Source: Rotaria sp. Silwood1
Lineage: Eukaryota; Rotifera; Eurotatoria; Philodinida; Philodinidae
Direction: 5' to 3'
Length of the DNA stretch: 64,000 bases
Assembly: GCA_905250075.1 (NCBI GenBank)
Contig: CAJNOP010000345.1
Coordinates: 108,050 to 172,049, forward strand
Shown: positions 60,136-64,000 of the stretch, one piece after another
Layout of the letters: each line of letters opens with the position of its first letter
Position numbering within the stretch: position 1 is the first letter of the stretch
Notes under the pieces: generated by a model
Database searches by the model: none
Told to the model about the DNA's origin: nothing
What the model saw: only the letters and a program-made list of their open reading frames with translations
Translations under genes and position numbers: made by a program

Positions 60136-62684
60136 TTACGTACGTGGTAAAAATTCCAATACTCTGTCATAAATGATAAAGAGTTCGATATCATCACACC
60201 AAATACTGATGCTGCCGCCTATAGAAGACGATGCATTGAAGCTGATCAACACTTCAAGTTCTCGCATTCCATTGCGCAAATTCAAACTGATATTTTTTCG
60301 ATGCTGGCCTATGTTTAAAAGATTATTCATAGTATTTAACCATGTAATTAAGCTCACTTAAGTTCTGTGTAGAGGAAATTTTTCCGGTACTACGCATTCC
60401 ATTCAGTTGAATAGATACACCTATGCTCATTTGTGCGCTTAGTATGGCCTTGGAAAGAGGCCATGAATTTGAATCCCACTTGTTTGATAAATCAATGCGT
60501 TGCGACATAGTAGCTATTGTGACATTGGGTTGTAAAACAAAGTGACAGTTACGTGTCTTGTTGTCGAACATCTTTGCAGTGATATTACCAGTGTGCACTG
60601 TCCAACTTCCAAAAAGAGAAACATTGCATTCAGCATGGCCATTGGTAATTAAATTCTTATCACGAGCGTATGTTCTATTAGCCAGTCGTGCCCCATGAAT
60701 TGAAAGAGCACTGCGCAGCTGATTGTCTGTGATGTCTGACGAAGCAAAATCAGCCTCATAAAGGTTAGCGAGATGAAAATCGACGTTTCTCAAACCAGCA
60801 AATGCGAAAGAAGCACCCTTAAGATTTGCATGACGGAATATAGAGTTTGATACATTGCCTATGTCAAATCTGGTTCCACTAAAACCGGTTCCAACGCACA
60901 CAGCCGATTCAAAATTTACGTGCGACAAAAATGATCCAATAAAATTAGCCGAAACTAAAAGTACAGTTGAAAAATGAATTTCCCATGTAAAAAATAGAAA
61001 AGCTTGATTAAAATCGATCTTATCTCGAGAAATCATAATAATCGATTAGATATCTAATCGACTTCAAGCTCTCTCACCTTAATCCAATAAAATAGATTTT
61101 CCTCATAAAAATTACCATAATCCATTAAAATCCTAATTAATTTTAGTCGATTTCTACACGAATCAATTAAAATCGATTCCCTTCCAAAAAACCATCATAA
61201 TCGTTGGAAAATGACATCTATTATAATTTATACATATCGGAATCAATCAGGATCCATTTCTACTAGTAATCACAATAATCAGTAACAAATCTAATTGATT
61301 CTAATCGATTTAATTTGAATCATGAAAAAATCGACTAAAATCTGCTTTCTGTAGTATTTTCTACATGGATTCATGAAAGTGAAAAAATATTCTTAACATT
61401 ACTTAATATGGTGGAAGAAAAATTGACATCGTAGAGCTTTGAGCGAAGAAATTTAGCATAGCTTAGCTCAATCGATGAAAAGTTGCTGTTACGAAACGTC
61501 GTAGATGAGAAATCGACATTGGCAATGCGAGAAGTTACAAAGTTTACATCGTTAATGGATGCGTTAGAAAATTTGATATCATCGAGTAGAGCGAATGAAA
61601 ATTTTATGTGGTGGAGCGAAGCCTCCTTAAGATTCAGATTGAAGAGAAAAGTAAATAAAAAGTCGACATTGTTGAGTTGAGCCCATGAAAAATTAGCACG
61701 TATAAGCAAGACAGATGAACAAACGACATCAGAAAGTTGAGAGAATGAAAAGTTAATCTCATGGAGAACGGTGAATGGAAACTTGACATTTCTGAATCGG
61801 GCAGATGTAAAATCGACATGGTCAAGGTTGGCCGCTAAAAAATTGACGTTATCGACTCGAGATGATGAAAAATCGACATGGTCAAGGTTGGTCGCTAAAA
61901 AATTGACGTTATCGACTCGAGATGATGAAAAATCGACATGGTCAAGGTTGGCCGCTAAAAAATTGACGTTATCGACTCGAGATGATGAAAAATCGGCATA
62001 GTCTATCCTAGCCGCTGAAAAGCTAGCGTTATCGAGATAGGTTGCTGAGAAGTTGACGCCCTTCATCTCAACTCTTGCAAAGATGGCACGAGATAAAATA
62101 GCTCCGGCCAATGATAGGTTGTATATTTTTTCTTGATTTATTGCTGAATACGTAAAATCGAGATCATGAAGTTCCGCTGTTGAAAGATCTAGTGATGGAT
62201 GATCATGTGTTTTAGTTAGCTGCCCAGCGTCATGAAGAAACCGAATAATATGCATGTTGCGCTTTGGCTCCAGTAGACGAAAGGTGTTGAGGGTTGTCGC
62301 ACGAGCAAGTGTAGCTGTAACTGGATTACAGCTGAGTGATCCATTGCTTTGTTTCATTAGTTCACTCATTTCCTTAATATAGGTATCGAAAATATCGTCT
62401 TGCAATCGCTTTTCAGCCAGGTTTTTTTCTAGGTCTTCTTGTAGTTGCGCTGCTTTTCGATCTTCGGCACGCTGTATTTTTGCTTCATCCTGTTGCTGCA
62501 AAGTGATGATAACGGTAGAGATACCTAACATAAGCGGTACTAATAGAGCGGAGATAAATCTGAAGAAATGCTTGAGTCTCAAGCGATGGCATTGACGAAA
62601 TATACGTAGAGATCGGTCCGTTTGGGTAAAATTTTCTTGCATACTCATACGTTCTTTGTTACTTCCTGTGCAAAAGTGTATCAA
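60136..62684 (-). CDS. Pentapeptide-repeat membrane protein
   Basis: Three exons, 61403-62684, 60358-60954 and 60136-60308, join in frame to 683 codons. An internal Met at 62648 is an alternative start. Residues about 1-40 are polar, followed by one membrane segment (about 40-62, FISALLVPLMLGISTVIITL) and a charged helical region likely to be coiled coil (about 65-110, EDRKAAQLQEDLEKNLAEKR). From about residue 165 to 500 the chain is A(D/N)(L/F)xx pentapeptide repeats, which form a right-handed square beta-helix. A C-terminal domain of about 170 residues (NLITNGHAECNVSLFGSWTV … IELFIIYDRVLEF) looks like a beta-sandwich lectin- or carbohydrate-binding-like module, by inference only. Intron 1 (60955-61402) is unusually long and filled with AATCGATT-type repeats; intron 2 is 49 nt. 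The protein lacks introns inside most of the repeat array and has an exact 60-bp internal triplication. Function unknown; bacterial pentapeptide proteins include DNA-mimic gyrase inhibitors, but the membrane anchor argues against that role. Confidence 0.88.
61030..61350. repeat. AATCGATT-type repeats inside intron 1
   Basis: Many variants of taatcgatta, aaaatcgatt and tctaatcga spaced 15-40 bp apart, giving a degenerate, self-complementary array. Confidence 0.55.
61809..61990. repeat. Exact 60-bp tandem triplication in the pentapeptide exon
   Basis: Three consecutive 60-bp units starting at 61811, 61871 and 61931. The only difference is one base at 61892, which gives ATNLDHV instead of AANLDHV. 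Each unit encodes 20 residues, four pentapeptides. Confidence 0.95.
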
Positions 62685-63430
62685 CTGTTCAATGAGAGAC
62701 AGTATTTAAAGTTGTGCTACTGCATTATGAAGCGTGATATAGTAGCGTGTATTTTAGACATTATGACAGATGCCACAAGTCAATTTAACTTTCATAAAAC
62801 ATGTTTTCACACTATTTCATTCATCCACTGTATTTGCTCATTTCTTATCAATGAGATGTGACAAGATAAGGATTATTTGCGTCTAGTAATATTGTCACAT
62901 ATGTATGTTTGATAAAATCAGTTTACTCAGCGTTAACATAGCCTGATAAACAGCGAATGGATATAAATTCGAAGTGAGAGTAAGAGTGCGATATAGCTAT
63001 TGTGATTATAGCTGCGATGTTGGTAGGAATCTCATTGAGGACTCCCAAATTCTCTGATTGAAAAGTAAAAGCTAGAAGAAAAAAAACAACGAAAAACAGA
63101 AAATGATTTTATTTCGTGTTTCATCTGTTTGTCCTTTATGGATAACAGCATCTATCGATATTGAATCATCATTTCGTAGCTGTTAAGTAAATAGTTTTGA
63201 GTTTTCTTTCGGATTCAACTATTGTCGCTTCCTGATTGTGGCGTCACATGCAAGACAAATAATTACTTGTATCGTTTTTTCATTGTTACTTAATAACTGA
63301 TATTATGCTGCAGTACTATTCATAAATGCAATCTATTGCATAATGTTTTTCGACTACATTATGATAAGAGTAATCGTGGAAATAAAAATGAGTCGCGACC
63401 ATTAATAAAACAATACTACGTAGTAACTGA
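62685..63430. other. Intergenic region between divergent genes
   Basis: No gene seen. It would contain the promoter of the pentapeptide-repeat gene. Confidence 0.35.
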
Positions 63431-63432
63431 CT

Positions 63433-63440
63433 ATAAAATG
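63433..63440 (+). promoter_or_regulatory. TATA-like box before the MGQACC frame
   Basis: ctataaaatg lies about 40 bp before the ATG at 63478. Confidence 0.35.
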
Positions 63441-63477
63441 CATGTGTTATTCGTCAGAATCTATCAAGAGAATAAAG

Positions 63478-63609
63478 ATGGGTCAAGCTTGTTGCCAGTC
63501 TGGTGATTATTCTGTTTCGATCATTTCATATCAGTCGAATTCAGATCCATTTCAACAGAGTAGCACTACACATCTTCCAGTATGGTCTTCTTTTTCAACT
63601 GATCTTTAG
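63478..63609 (+). CDS. Small frame with N-terminal MGQACC acylation motif
   Basis: 43 codons starting MGQACCQSGDYSVSI and ending in TAG. MG followed by Cys-Cys is the classic layout for N-myristoylation plus palmitoylation, which targets proteins to membranes. It could be a complete small protein or, because GTATGG after …HLPV-type codons resembles a donor, the first exon of a longer gene. A TATA-like box lies upstream. No homology recognised; chance is possible. Confidence 0.3.
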   Translation: MGQACCQSGDYSVSIISYQSNSDPFQQSSTTHLPVWSSFSTDL

Positions 63610-63619
63610 CACAATCATG

Positions 63620-63770
63620 GATTAACGTCGACGTTTATTCATTGTCCGACAGGAGACATAAGTCATTGTTCACCGACGTTTAATCATTGTTCAATGGGCA
63701 ACATGCGTCACTGTTCATCTTCGATGCATGCGGGACACTGCTGATTATCGATGCATGTGAAACATTTTAC
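63620..63770. repeat. Degenerate cgacgtttaTTCATTGT-type repeat
   Basis: Phrases cgacgtttattcattgt, cgacgtttaatcattgt, cattgttcaccg, cactgttcatc and cgatgcatg(c/t)g recur over 150 bp. Confidence 0.4.
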
Positions 63771-63901
63771 AGTTTTTTTCACAACAATGTATTATATTCA
63801 AGATGGTTGATTGTATATTGTTGAAGTGTGCTAAAAACTTCAGAGCTTTGTTTTTGAACAACAGTATCAGTTCAGATCTCCTTCAATAATATTTTCATCT
63901 T

Positions 63902-64000
63902 GAGGGTGTGGATGTGAGGGGGGCTTTTCGATCCACACCCGCACCCGCACCCACACCCACACCCACACCCACACCCACACCCACACCCACACCCACATCC
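63902..64000. repeat. Telomere-like hairpin leading into a (CCCACA)n array at the window edge
   Basis: A G-rich arm (63902-63922, gagggtgtggatgtgagggg) is followed by cgatccacacccgcaccc and then about eight near-perfect CCCACA units to the end. The G-rich strand is the minus strand, so it reads toward the inside of the window. Confidence 0.8.

Noticed and set aside
61771-62001. Plus-strand frame with repeated TLSTRDDEKSTWSRL-like text
   Set aside because: Antisense of the 60-bp triplication in the pentapeptide-repeat gene.
63902-64000. True chromosome end on the right
   Set aside because: The repeat has the wrong strand orientation for a right-hand telomere.
1-64000. CRISPR array, prophage, bacterial operon or restriction system
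   Set aside because: No regularly spaced identical repeats with unique spacers and no co-directional close-packed genes; introns and animal genes show eukaryotic DNA.

Overview
The window looks like a piece of a bdelloid rotifer genome, from a gene-poor, repeat-rich, probably subtelomeric or otherwise accessory region. The reasons are: strongly AT-rich DNA; eukaryotic genes with short GT-AG introns of roughly 47-80 nt; animal genes next to bacterial-looking intronless genes; gene families known to be expanded in bdelloids (F-box, ADP-ribosyltransferase, pentapeptide-repeat and NHL-repeat proteins, GH92 mannosidase); and at least a dozen tracts of TGTGGG-like DNA, the hexamer I recall as the bdelloid telomere repeat. 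The species cannot be named from the sequence alone.

Layout. 0.8-5.8 kb: a six-exon + strand gene for a ~1,300-residue secreted basic low-complexity protein with six copies of an unrecognised VGWxYRYR motif. 6.0-6.4 kb: a small membrane protein. 8.0-9.85 kb (-): a complete nine-exon kynurenine 3-monooxygenase. 12.1-14.5 kb (-): a decayed GH92 mannosidase and a second decayed, unidentified gene. 15.8-16.6 kb (-): an intronless CPBP/CAAX-type intramembrane protease. 16.6-27.9 kb: no convincing genes, but several fold-back palindromes, nested terminal-inverted-repeat elements and dispersed short repeats. 27.9-28.7 kb (+): an intronless, GC-richer hydroxypyruvate-isomerase-like TIM-barrel gene, the best horizontal-transfer candidate. 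29-42 kb: a 1.2-kb composite element, a small secreted protein, an 800-bp fold-back, a diverged 1.2-kb duplication carrying the same 23-codon ORF in both copies, and an ADP-ribosyltransferase-like remnant with altered catalytic motifs. 42.4-47.3 kb: an F-box pseudogene split by a 3.86-kb hAT transposon with a perfect 8-bp target duplication, then cut off by a telomere-like hairpin. 49.35-49.72 kb: a tRNA-headed retroposon (SINE) with a long poly(A) tail and 16-bp target duplications. 51.4-52.5 kb: a membrane-anchored S1/P1 nuclease. 53.5-54.4 kb (-): an NHL propeller protein. 55-58 kb: inverted minisatellites, a DDE transposase remnant and a 670-bp palindrome. 60.1-62.7 kb (-): a three-exon pentapeptide-repeat membrane protein. 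The window ends in a (CCCACA)n array.

The genes do not form a pathway or operon. The intact ones are independent single genes separated by several kilobases of mobile-element debris. No CRISPR array, prophage or rRNA gene was seen. The observations I consider most novel are the tRNA-derived SINE, the family of telomere-motif hairpins that behave like insertions, and the VGWxYRYR protein.
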